Below, piece after piece: positions 23,573 through 30,549 of a stretch of 33,222 nucleotides of DNA; the stretch's first letter is position 1, and each line of letters begins with the position of its first letter. Below the pieces are notes generated by a model. It was not told the origin of the DNA, searched no databases, and saw only the letters and a list, made by a program, of their open reading frames with translations. The position numbers and the translations under genes were made by a program. This stretch comes from an uncultured Collinsella sp. Its GTDB lineage: Bacteria; Actinomycetota; Coriobacteriia; Coriobacteriales; Coriobacteriaceae. The stretch lies in NCBI GenBank assembly GCA_902496335.1, contig CABVAO010000017.1, positions 1 to 33,222 on the forward strand, in the 5' to 3' direction.

Positions 23573-24430
23573 CTACTCCACGACCTTATCCGGCTGGATG
23601 AGCTCCTCGTAGTAGCTGATGTGCTCTCGGGCGTCCTCGATTTCGGGCAGCAGGAAGTTGTAGATAACCTCGATGATCATCGTGGCGCTCATCTTGGAGA
23701 ACGCGAAGTCGCCCGTTGTCAGCAGCGCCTCGTGATTGACGGTATTAAAGGTGTAGTCGGCTAGGCGTGCAAGTGGAGACTTGCTGTCGCTGCTGATGAC
23801 GACTACAGTGGTGCCGCAATCGCGAGCTGCTTTTGCCATGCGGTTCAGTCGACGCGACTTGCCAGAGTTCGAGATCAGCACGATAACGTCGCCGGGGCGC
23901 AACGTGAGCGCGAATCCAATCGAGGTCTCGCTGATAGTGCTTGCCATGCAGCGAAGGCCCAGCTGCGAAAACTTAAATGTCGCGTCGAGCGCGACCGCGT
24001 TCGTATTGCCCACGGCGGCGAACTCAATAACGCCGGCATTCTTAAGCGCGTGTACAACTGCGGCCAACGTGTCGTGATCAATGCCGTCGATGGTCGCATT
24101 AAGCTCACTCACCTTGGCGGCGAGGATATTTTTTAGGCTCTGCTCCATGTTGTCGAGCGAGACCTCGTCGGTCAGGCCCTCGTTGCGCTGACTCTCCAAG
24201 TCGCGAGCCAACGAAAACTGAAAGCTGCGGAAGCTGCCAAAGCCCAGCTTGCGGCAGAAGCGCGAGACCGTCGCCTCGGACGTGGCAGCGGCTCGTGAGA
24301 GCTGGGCGGCCGTCAGGCGCGGCGCCTCGGACTGGTGCTCCAATATATAGTCGACAATGCGCTGCTCGGAATCGCTGTACCCTTTGTGCGTGCTAATAAG
24401 GGAGAGCGCGCTCTTGCTGCTATCGGTCAT
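23573..24430 (-). CDS. MurR/RpiR-family transcriptional regulator
   Basis: A 285-aa sugar-responsive regulator. The N-terminal HTH_6 domain (about residues 10-85) carries LTAAQLSRAAATSEATVSRFCRKLGFGSFRSF, the family DNA-binding helix. The SIS domain (about 125-260) carries GVIEFAAVGNTNAVALDATFKF and PGDVIVLISNSGKSRRL, the phosphosugar-binding loop. AGGAG (complement of 24437-24441) precedes the ATG. It is divergent from the fructose PTS permease gene, so a sugar phosphate made by that system is the likely effector. Repressor or activator role is not determined. A -10, TATACT (complement of 24480-24485), lies just upstream of a palindrome at 24446-24477 that may mediate autoregulation. Confidence 0.88.
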   Translation of the reverse strand: MTDSSKSALSLISTHKGYSDSEQRIVDYILEHQSEAPRLTAAQLSRAAATSEATVSRFCRKLGFGSFRSFQFSLARDLESQRNEGLTDEVSLDNMEQSLKNILAAKVSELNATIDGIDHDTLAAVVHALKNAGVIEFAAVGNTNAVALDATFKFSQLGLRCMASTISETSIGFALTLRPGDVIVLISNSGKSRRLNRMAKAARDCGTTVVVISSDSKSPLARLADYTFNTVNHEALLTTGDFAFSKMSATMIIEVIYNFLLPEIEDAREHISYYEELIQPDKVVE

Positions 24431-24445
24431 GGATGGCTCCTGGTT

Positions 24446-24477
24446 GGCATTGAAAATCGGACTCGTTTTTCAATGCC
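24446..24477. promoter_or_regulatory. Palindromic operator candidate for the MurR/RpiR regulator
   Basis: GGCATTGAAAA (24446-24456) and TTTTCAATGCC (24467-24477) form a perfect 11-bp inverted repeat with a 10-bp spacer, located between the regulator's -10 and its start codon. A further half site, TTTTCAAT, lies at 24492-24499 and a weaker TTTCAA at 24519-24524, spaced 25-27 bases apart. This is a plausible operator covering both divergent promoters; binding itself is inferred. Confidence 0.5.
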
Positions 24478-24512
24478 ATAGTATACGGGCATTTTCAATT
24501 ACAAGATACACC

Positions 24513-24540
24513 TTGCCGTTTCAAGTGTTGATGGTAAACT
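24513..24540 (+). promoter_or_regulatory. Candidate promoter of the PTS permease gene
   Basis: TTGCCG (24513-24518) and TAAACT (24535-24540) have 16-bp spacing. This leaves a leader of about 155 bases before the ATG. The 10-base direct repeat TTTCAAGTGT occurs at 24519-24528, inside the spacer, and again at 24626-24635 in the leader. Confidence 0.35.
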
Positions 24541-24641
24541 TTCACTTACCGTTTACGGTTATGAAAGAACCTTTCACCGGAGAATTGCATCTTGTCTCTT
24601 CTCACGCGGACGGTAGGTTGGTATCTTTCAAGTGTGGAAAA

Positions 24642-24659
24642 ACGCGCATTGAAGCGCGT
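24642..24659 (+). promoter_or_regulatory. Leader hairpin before the PTS permease gene
   Basis: ACGCGC (24642-24647) pairs with GCGCGT (24654-24659) around the loop ATTGAA. A second short GC hairpin follows (GCGCC/GGCGC, 24668-24681) just ahead of the Shine-Dalgarno AAGGAGG. There is no T-tract, so it is not a terminator; a stabilising or translation-modulating role is possible. Confidence 0.35.
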
Positions 24660-24703
24660 GTAGGGGAGCGCCTGCGGGCGCAAAACTTAAAAAGGAGGGA
24701 CAC

Positions 24704-26707
24704 ATGGCTAAGTTTGACATCATCGCCGCGACCGGTTGCCCGACCGGCATTGCGCACACCTTCATGGCGAAGGAGGCACTGGAGAAGGCAGCTGCCGAGC
24801 GAGGTCTGACCATTAAGGTCGAGACTCATGGCCAGGTCGGTGTCGAGAACGAGCTCACCAAGAGCGAGATCGCCGGTGCCAAGGCCGTCGTCGTCGCAGC
24901 CGATAAGGATGTCCAGGCTGAGCGTTTCGCCGGTAAGCCCATGGTTTCCGTTGGTGTTTCCAAGGCCCTGTCCGTCGAGGCCGCCGGAAAGCTGATCGAC
25001 CGCGCGCTCGCCGCCAAGGGCGACGACACGGTTGCCGCTGCCGCCGATGTCGAGGACGAGGTTGAGGAGAAGGAGTCCATCGGCCACGTCATCTACAAGC
25101 ACCTCATGAATGGCGTCAGCCACATGCTGGTCTTCGTCGTCGCCGGTGGTGTTCTGACCGCCGTCTCGTTCCTGTGGGGCATCACGTCCTTCGATTCGAC
25201 GGCTGCCGACTACAACACCTTTGCCGCGATGCTCAAGATCATCGGCGGCATCGCCATGAACCTCATGGTTCCGGTGCTCTCCGCTTACATCGCCGAGTCT
25301 ATCGGCAAGCGTCCGGCGCTCGTCCCCGGTTTCGTCGCCGGTATGATTGCCATCCAGGGCTTGCCTGTTAACGCCGATACCGGCATGATCGACGCCGGTG
25401 GCGCAGGTGTGGGCTTTGGCTTCCTGGGCGGCATCGTCGGCGGCTTCCTCGCTGGCTATGTCATCCTGCTGCTCGAGAAGGTTTTTGCCGGTCTGCCCAA
25501 GAACCTGGACGGCCTCAAGGCTATCTTCCTGTATCCGCTGTTCTCGACGGCTATCGTCGGCCTGGTCATGCTTGGCATTTCCGGCCCCATGGCTGCCATC
25601 AACACCGCCATGATGGACTTCCTCAAGGGCTTGTCCGCCTCTGGCGCCGTTGTCCTGGGTCTTGCCATCGGCTGCATGTGCGCCTTTGACATGGGTGGCC
25701 CGGTCAACAAGGCTGCTTACGTCACCGGTACTGCTATGCTCACCGAGGCCCTGGCCGCCGGTGTCGGCACCGACACTTACAACTTCGGCACCAACTTCAT
25801 GGCTGCCGTCTCCGCCGCTTGCATCGTTCCGCCGCTGATCACCACCTTCGCCGTCGTTGTCGGCAAGAAGTACTTCAGCCAGGAGGATCACGACGCCGGT
25901 GTCGTCAACCTCATCCTTGGTTGCACCCACATCACCGAGGGCGCCATTCCGTTCATGACCAAGAACATCTGGCCCGTCATGCCCATCATGATGCTCGGTT
26001 CCTCCATCGCTTCGATCCTGACCATTATGTTCAACGTTCACGATCCGGCGCCCCACGGTGGCTTCCTGGTCCTGCCCGTTGTCGAGAACGGTCCGCTGTG
26101 GGTCCTCGCGATCCTCATCGGCGCTGTGGTCGGTGGCATCCTGTTCGTGGCCTTCAAGAAGTACGACTTCGAGAAGAACCAGAAGGCCGCTCCTGCAGCC
26201 AAGCCGGTCGAGGCTCCCAAGGCCGCTGACGTCGAGGCCCCCAAGGCCGAGGCTTCCGACTTCGTGAAGGTCGAGAACGTCTTTGTCGCCGAGGACTTCG
26301 CTTCTCGTGACGAGGCTCTGAGCTTCGTCTCCAACCAGGCCGTCAAGGCCGGTATCGCCAGCGACGCCGATGCCGTCATGAACGCCTTCCTGGCCCGCGA
26401 GGCCGAGGGTACCACGGGCATGATGGAGGGCTTCGCCATTCCGCATGCCAAGTCCGACGCCATCACCGAGGCCGCTGTCATCGTCGTCAAGGACGAGTCC
26501 GGCGTGACCGGTTGGGACACCATGGACGGCGCTCCCGTCAACGTTGCCATCGCCCTGCTCATTCCGGGCGCTCAGGCGGGCACCACGCACCTCAAGATCC
26601 TGTCCAAGGTCGCCGAGGCGCTCATGGACGAGGACTTCCGTGCCACCGTCAAGGGTTCCACCGACGCCGCCGAGATCGCCAAGACGATCAACGCCCGCCT
26701 GGTCTAA
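24704..26707 (+). CDS. fruA: Fructose-type PTS permease, IIB-IIC-IIA fusion
   Basis: It imports and phosphorylates a sugar (probably fructose to fructose-1-phosphate) with phosphate from HPr. The 667-aa chain holds, in order, IIB (about 1-105, ATGCPTGIAHTFMAKEAL with the phosphorylated C12), a linker, IIC (about 120-480, roughly eight to ten membrane segments, with CAFDMGGPVNKAAY and CTHITEGAIPF), an Ala/Pro-rich linker, and IIA (about 520-667, EGFAIPHAKSDAI with the active histidine H581). All phosphorylation sites are intact. The order differs from E. coli FruA, which lacks IIA. AAGGAGG precedes the ATG. Highly C-biased codons point to strong expression. Mannose derivatives remain possible alternative substrates. 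Confidence 0.92.
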   Translation: MAKFDIIAATGCPTGIAHTFMAKEALEKAAAERGLTIKVETHGQVGVENELTKSEIAGAKAVVVAADKDVQAERFAGKPMVSVGVSKALSVEAAGKLIDRALAAKGDDTVAAAADVEDEVEEKESIGHVIYKHLMNGVSHMLVFVVAGGVLTAVSFLWGITSFDSTAADYNTFAAMLKIIGGIAMNLMVPVLSAYIAESIGKRPALVPGFVAGMIAIQGLPVNADTGMIDAGGAGVGFGFLGGIVGGFLAGYVILLLEKVFAGLPKNLDGLKAIFLYPLFSTAIVGLVMLGISGPMAAINTAMMDFLKGLSASGAVVLGLAIGCMCAFDMGGPVNKAAYVTGTAMLTEALAAGVGTDTYNFGTNFMAAVSAACIVPPLITTFAVVVGKKYFSQEDHDAGVVNLILGCTHITEGAIPFMTKNIWPVMPIMMLGSSIASILTIMFNVHDPAPHGGFLVLPVVENGPLWVLAILIGAVVGGILFVAFKKYDFEKNQKAAPAAKPVEAPKAADVEAPKAEASDFVKVENVFVAEDFASRDEALSFVSNQAVKAGIASDADAVMNAFLAREAEGTTGMMEGFAIPHAKSDAITEAAVIVVKDESGVTGWDTMDGAPVNVAIALLIPGAQAGTTHLKILSKVAEALMDEDFRATVKGSTDAAEIAKTINARLV

Positions 26708-26742
26708 TCCAGCAGTTAGCGAATAATATCGCCCCTTGTAAC

Positions 26743-26778
26743 AAAGGCGGAGACCCTCTCCAGGGCCTCCGCCTTTTT
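26743..26778 (+). terminator. Rho-independent terminator after the PTS permease gene
   Basis: The stem AAAGGCGGAG-A-CCCT pairs with AGGG-C-CTCCGCCTTT around the loop CTCC, followed by a T-run. It isolates fruA from ptsH. The 546-base gap 26708-27253 contains no gene; it holds this terminator, two large palindromes and the ptsH leader. Confidence 0.88.
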
Positions 26779-26788
26779 CATCCCCAAA

Positions 26789-26859
26789 TAAGTTGCGGTG
26801 AAATAGGGACTGTGTAAACGATTCAACCCCAAATTCAGTCCCTATTTCACCGCAACTTA
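26789..26859. repeat. Perfect 24-bp inverted repeat, REP-like
   Basis: Arms 26789-26812 and 26836-26859 are perfectly complementary over 24 bases (the left arm starts TAAGTTGCGGTG and ends AGGGACTG), with a 23-base spacer. There is no T-tract, so it is not needed as a terminator, and one already lies 11 bases upstream. Its form suggests a dispersed palindromic element. Confidence 0.6.
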
Positions 26860-26964
26860 CAAAAGGGTACAGATAGGCCCCTTCAACTAGTTCAACCAGG
26901 CGAACAAAAATCAGCCAGAATTCCGTTCGCACGATATTGCTCTGGACCGACTGAGTTTCCGCAG

Positions 26965-27114
26965 CTTGCTCGCCCACAGGGGGCCGGGCGCGGCCTGCGA
27001 GATTTATCGCGAGTTCCGCACGAGCCGAAGAGCACTTAATGTGCTCTTCGTGCGAGCAGGACTGTAGAGCAGGAAATCTCACTGGCCACGCCCGGCCCCC
27101 TGTGGGCGAGCAAG
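26965..27114. repeat. 150-bp palindromic element with nested hairpin
   Basis: The outer arms 26965-27005 and 27074-27114 (41 bases each) match with three differences; the outermost 26 bases (CTTGCTCGCCCACAGG onward) are perfect. The centre carries a second perfect hairpin, CGAAGAGCAC (27026-27035) with GTGCTCTTCG (27041-27050). No open frame or transposase is inside. This is a MITE- or BIME-like structure placed between the PTS permease gene and ptsH. Confidence 0.65.
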
Positions 27115-27202
27115 CGGACGACAAACACATCTGTCCAACAATTCGTGCGAAACATAATGAAAAACAGTTTGATGTGAGTTAATATAAACAACGTCGTGAA
27201 TC

Positions 27203-27250
27203 TGACTCCTGCCGCATGCATGACAGGGGTTAAACACAAAAAAGGAGTCA
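27203..27250 (+). promoter_or_regulatory. ptsH leader with Shine-Dalgarno-masking inverted repeat
   Basis: TGACTCCT (27203-27210) is perfectly complementary to AGGAGTCA (27243-27250), which contains the ribosome binding site of ptsH 4 bases before the ATG. An inner CCTG/CAGG pairing around CATGCATG competes with it. A TATAAA at 27183-27188 could be the -10, with no good -35, placing this repeat at the very start of the mRNA. Confidence 0.45.
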
Positions 27251-27253
27251 ATT

Positions 27254-27517
27254 ATGGTTTCTGAGAAGGCTACCCTCGTCAATCCGCAGGGTCTTCACAT
27301 GCGTCCGGCCGGCCTCTTCGCCTCCACCATGGGCAAGTACGCCTGCGACGTGACTGTCGTCACCCCCGAGAAGGAGGTCAACGGTAAGTCCCCGATGGCC
27401 CTCATGGCTGCTGGTATCCCCTGCGGTACCGAGGTCGAGGTCAAGTGCGACGGCGCTGACGAGGCCGAGGCTCTGGCTGCTGCCATCGAGCTCATCAAGA
27501 GCGGTCTTGGCGAGTAG
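27254..27517 (+). CDS. ptsH: Phosphocarrier protein HPr
   Basis: The histidine phosphocarrier that passes phosphate from enzyme I to sugar permeases. In 87 aa the active site QGLHMRPAGL places H15 and R17 correctly. S46 in NGKSPMALMAAG matches the regulatory serine used by HPr kinase in Gram-positive bacteria; the usual I47 is Pro here. AAGGAG precedes the ATG. The gene is followed by a hairpin and then ptsI, so HPr may be made in excess of enzyme I. No hprK or ccpA is in the window. Confidence 0.96.
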   Translation: MVSEKATLVNPQGLHMRPAGLFASTMGKYACDVTVVTPEKEVNGKSPMALMAAGIPCGTEVEVKCDGADEAEALAAAIELIKSGLGE

Positions 27518-27562
27518 AACTCAAACGGGTCGCATGTTGAACAACTAAGTTCATATTTGGGG

Positions 27563-27599
27563 GCGCAGTGACCTGTTGCAAGGTAGCTGCGCTCTTTTG
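27563..27599 (+). terminator. Terminator or attenuator between ptsH and ptsI
   Basis: GCGCAG (27563-27568) pairs with CTGCGC (27587-27592), with an inner ACCT/AGGT pairing, and is followed by TCTTTTG. The T-tract is interrupted, so partial readthrough into ptsI is likely; no clear promoter lies between it and ptsI. Confidence 0.6.
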
Positions 27600-27650
27600 T
27601 CATGGATATGGCAAAACGCTTTATCACATGACACGGAGAGAGGAATGGGA

Positions 27651-29354
27651 ATGTATCAGGGAGTCAACGCTTCCGAGGGCATCGGTATCGGCACCGTCAT
27701 GGTCGCCGTCGATCCCGACTTGACGTTTGAGCCGCACGAGGTTGCTGATTCGGCAGCAGAGAAGGAGCGCTATCAGTCCGCTCTTTCGGTCTTTTGCGAG
27801 AAGACCCAGGCTCAGGCCGACCACATGAAGGAGACGGTGGGCGAGGCCGAGGCCGAGATCATGAGCGGACATATTGTCCTGGCTCAGGATCCGGGTATGA
27901 CCGACGCCATCAACGCCGCCATTGACGGCGGTACCTGCGCCGAGCAGGCGCTCATGGACACCTCGACCATGTTCGAGAACATGTTCCTGTCCATGGACGA
28001 CGAGATGTTCCGTCTGCGCGCGGCCGACATCGCCGACATCCGCACCGGTATTCTGGCCGAGCTGCTGGGCAAGGAGGTCGTCGACCTCTCCGTCCTGCCC
28101 GAGAACACCGTGGTTGTCGTGCATGACCTCACGCCGTCCATGACCGCCACGATCGATAAGGCCCACGTTGCCGGTATCGTCACCGAGACCGGTGGCCGCA
28201 CGTCGCACTCCGCGATCATCGCGCGTGCCCTCGAGATCCCGGCTGTCCTTTCGGTTTCCAACAGCTGCACCGCGCTGCGCAACGGTATGACCGTTGTCGT
28301 CGACGGTGGCAAGGGTATCGTTGAGGCCGATCCCGACGAGGAGACGCTCGCTGCCTACACCGCCAAGGCCGAGGCCTTCGCTGCCGAGAAGGCAGCCCTC
28401 GAGGCCTTCCGTGGCAAGCCGTCCGTGACTGCCGATGGCATCAAGAAGATCATCGCCTGCAACATCGGTAACCCCGATGACGTGCCCAACGCGCTCGATC
28501 ACGACGCCGAGGCTATCGGTCTGTTCCGCTCCGAGTTCCTGTTCATGGACTCTGCTGAGCTTCCTTCCGAGGAGGAGCAGTTCAACGCCTACCGTAAGGT
28601 CGCCAGCGCGCTCAAGGGCGCTCCGGTCATCATCCGCACGCTCGATGTGGGTGGCGACAAGGAGATTCCGTATCTGCACATGGTCAAGGAAGACAACCCC
28701 TTCATGGGCTTCCGCGCCGTGCGTTACTGCCTGGCCAATCCCGACCAGTACAAGGTTCAGCTCCGCGCTCTGCTGCGCGCTAGCGCCTTCGGTGACGTCA
28801 AGATCATGATCCCGCTCGTCACCTGCGTCGAGGAGGTCTTGGCTGTCAAGGAGCTCGTCGAGCAGTGCAAGGCCGAGCTGACCGAAGAGGGCCGCAAGTT
28901 CAACGAGAACATCGAGGTCGGCATCATGGTCGAGACGCCCGCCGCTTCGCTGCTCGCAGACCGTCTTGCCGAGGTTGCCGACTTCTTCTCCATCGGCACC
29001 AACGACCTGATCGGCTACACCATGTGCGCCGACCGTGGCAACGACACCATCTCCAACCTGTACCAGGTTTACTATCCCGCCGTGCTCCGCTCGCTTAAGA
29101 ACATCATCGAGAGCGGCGTTAAGGCCGGCATCATGGTCGGTATGTGCGGCGAGGCCGCTGCCGATCCGCTGCTCGAGCCGCTGCTGATCAGCTGGGGCCT
29201 GGAGGAGTTCTCGATGAGCGCTCCGTCGATCCTGCGCGCCCGCAAGACCATCAGCCAGTGGACCAAGGCCGAGTGCGACGAGCTCGCCGAGAAGGCACTC
29301 GCCTGCAACACCGCCGCCGAGGTCAAGGCACTGCTCGAGTCCGCAGCTCGCTAA
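27651..29354 (+). CDS. ptsI: PTS enzyme I (PEP-protein phosphotransferase)
   Basis: It transfers phosphate from PEP to HPr. The phosphohistidine domain has GGRTSHSAIIARALEIPAV with H186 as the phosphorylated residue. The PEP-binding TIM barrel carries GLFRSEFLFMD, TLDVGGDKEIPYL and MVETPAA, SIGTNDLIGYTMCADRGN, and the C-terminal GMCGEAA block with the active cysteine C499. The 567-aa length is normal. I chose ATG 27651 because GAGAGAGGA at 27636-27644 is at correct spacing; ATG 27645 is too close to it. It forms one functional unit with ptsH upstream and the kinase genes downstream. Confidence 0.96.
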   Translation: MYQGVNASEGIGIGTVMVAVDPDLTFEPHEVADSAAEKERYQSALSVFCEKTQAQADHMKETVGEAEAEIMSGHIVLAQDPGMTDAINAAIDGGTCAEQALMDTSTMFENMFLSMDDEMFRLRAADIADIRTGILAELLGKEVVDLSVLPENTVVVVHDLTPSMTATIDKAHVAGIVTETGGRTSHSAIIARALEIPAVLSVSNSCTALRNGMTVVVDGGKGIVEADPDEETLAAYTAKAEAFAAEKAALEAFRGKPSVTADGIKKIIACNIGNPDDVPNALDHDAEAIGLFRSEFLFMDSAELPSEEEQFNAYRKVASALKGAPVIIRTLDVGGDKEIPYLHMVKEDNPFMGFRAVRYCLANPDQYKVQLRALLRASAFGDVKIMIPLVTCVEEVLAVKELVEQCKAELTEEGRKFNENIEVGIMVETPAASLLADRLAEVADFFSIGTNDLIGYTMCADRGNDTISNLYQVYYPAVLRSLKNIIESGVKAGIMVGMCGEAAADPLLEPLLISWGLEEFSMSAPSILRARKTISQWTKAECDELAEKALACNTAAEVKALLESAAR

Positions 29355-29371
29355 TTTGGTATCAGAGGTAA

Positions 29372-29401
29372 CCGCGTGGTTGGAATGGGCCGGCCACGCG
29401 G
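29372..29401 (+). other. Intercistronic hairpin between ptsI and the first kinase gene
   Basis: CCGCGTGG (29372-29379) pairs perfectly with CCACGCGG (29394-29401) around a 14-nt loop. No T-tract follows, so the transcript should continue. It may be an mRNA-stabilising or processing element. Confidence 0.45.
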
Positions 29402-29428
29402 CCCTCACATATACAGGGGGTACTGTAA

Positions 29429-30361
29429 ATGTTCTACACGCTAACCGCTAACCCGGCTGTCGACATGACGGTTTCGAGCTCTCCGCTCGAGCCCGATGAG
29501 AACGTCCGCACCGGCTCGGCCAGCTACACGGCTAACGGCAAGGGCCTCGACGTGTCCTTCGCCTTTAAGAAGATGGGCGTTGACACCGTCGCACTCGGCT
29601 TCTTTGCTGGCTTCACGGGCAAGTTCATCGTCGAGGAGGTCATGAACCTGGGTTGTCTCTGCCGCCCGGTCTGGACCGACGGTATCACGCGCATTAACAC
29701 CTACGTCAACGATGGCCAGCACGAGTACGGCATCCTGAACCCGGGTGCTCCGATCACGCCGCAGCACCAGGAGGAGCTCTACAACATCCTGGACACCGCG
29801 GGCGATCTTGAGTGCCTGATCGTTTCCGGCTCCGTGCCTCCCAAAGCTACGCCCGACTTCCTGGCTCAGGTCATGGAGCACGCTCAGGCTCGTGGCGCCG
29901 ACGTCGTCCTGGACCTGTCCTCCGACAAGCTCAAGGAGCTCGCTCACAAGAAGCCGCTGCTCATCAAGCCGAACCATCACGAGATGAAGGCCATCTTCGG
30001 CGTGCCGGTCGACACCGACGACGAGGTCCGCGTTGCCATGAAGATGGCTCACGACGCTGGCGTTCAGAACGTGCTGCTCACCCGTGGTAGCCGCGGCGAC
30101 GCTTACTTCTCCAACGGCGAGGATATTTGGTACGCCAAGCGTGAGTTCAACATCAAGCTGGTTTCTTCCGTCTGCGCCGGCGACTGCACCCTCGCTGCGT
30201 TCCTGCACAAGTGGTACAGGGATCGCGACAACGTCGAGGAGGCCATGAAGCTCGCTATGGCCACCGGCGCCAACGTTGCCGAGTCCGTCGGCATCGGCGA
30301 CTTCGGTCACGTCGACGAGTACAGCAAGCGCGTTGCTGTCCGCAAGCTCGATCGTCAGTAA
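29429..30361 (+). CDS. PfkB-family 1-phosphofructokinase-like kinase (copy 1)
   Basis: A ribokinase-fold sugar-phosphate kinase of the FruK/LacC group, expected to phosphorylate the PTS product (fructose-1-phosphate to fructose-1,6-bisphosphate, or tagatose-6-phosphate). The start MFYTLTANPAVDMTV and the substrate loop NGKGLDVSF are clear; the usual Asn of GKGxN is D41. IVSGSVPP and LIKPNHHEM are family blocks. The ATP and catalytic site reads VCAGDCT with the base D252, where GAGDS is usual. AGGGGG at 29415-29420 precedes the ATG. Linkage to ptsI supports a role after PTS import, but the D41 change makes the exact substrate uncertain. Confidence 0.85.
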   Translation: MFYTLTANPAVDMTVSSSPLEPDENVRTGSASYTANGKGLDVSFAFKKMGVDTVALGFFAGFTGKFIVEEVMNLGCLCRPVWTDGITRINTYVNDGQHEYGILNPGAPITPQHQEELYNILDTAGDLECLIVSGSVPPKATPDFLAQVMEHAQARGADVVLDLSSDKLKELAHKKPLLIKPNHHEMKAIFGVPVDTDDEVRVAMKMAHDAGVQNVLLTRGSRGDAYFSNGEDIWYAKREFNIKLVSSVCAGDCTLAAFLHKWYRDRDNVEEAMKLAMATGANVAESVGIGDFGHVDEYSKRVAVRKLDRQ

Positions 30362-30389
30362 TCGAAACGCGACATATTCGTGCGCATGT

Positions 30390-30420
30390 GGCGCCCCGGT
30401 TTCGGCTGGGGCGCCTTTTT
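30390..30420 (+). terminator. Rho-independent terminator
   Basis: GGCGCCCC (30390-30397) pairs with GGGGCGCC (30408-30415) around a 10-nt loop and is followed by five T residues. It separates the two tandem kinase genes. Confidence 0.85.
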
Positions 30421-30509
30421 GTTCCGCCACGGGGGAGAGGTGTTCCGCCGTACTTCATCGCTTCCACACCGTTCACCGAGTAGTCCTAGCCTTTTACCGA
30501 TGCGTGGAA

Positions 30510-30515
30510 TATACT
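30510..30515 (+). promoter_or_regulatory. Candidate -10 of the second kinase gene
   Basis: TATACT lies 34 bases before the ATG and after a strong terminator, which implies separate transcription of this copy. The -35 region is weak. Confidence 0.35.
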
Positions 30516-30549
30516 TTCATTAACACGTTGCTTCGTGAAAGGAACATTC

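Noticed and set aside
24561..24809. Possible upstream ORF in the PTS leader starting at ATG 24561
   Set aside because: No Shine-Dalgarno, it overlaps the permease gene out of frame and has no recognisable motif.
24602..27130. Very long open frame on the minus strand opposite the PTS permease gene
   Set aside because: Same codon-bias artefact. The permease has intact family motifs, while the antisense product is repetitive and also runs through the intergenic palindromes.
29364..29401. T-box-like GGTAACCGCG before the first kinase gene
   Set aside because: The conserved T-box core (TGGnACCGCG) is not matched, no specifier stem or terminator follows, and the gene is not an amino-acid gene.
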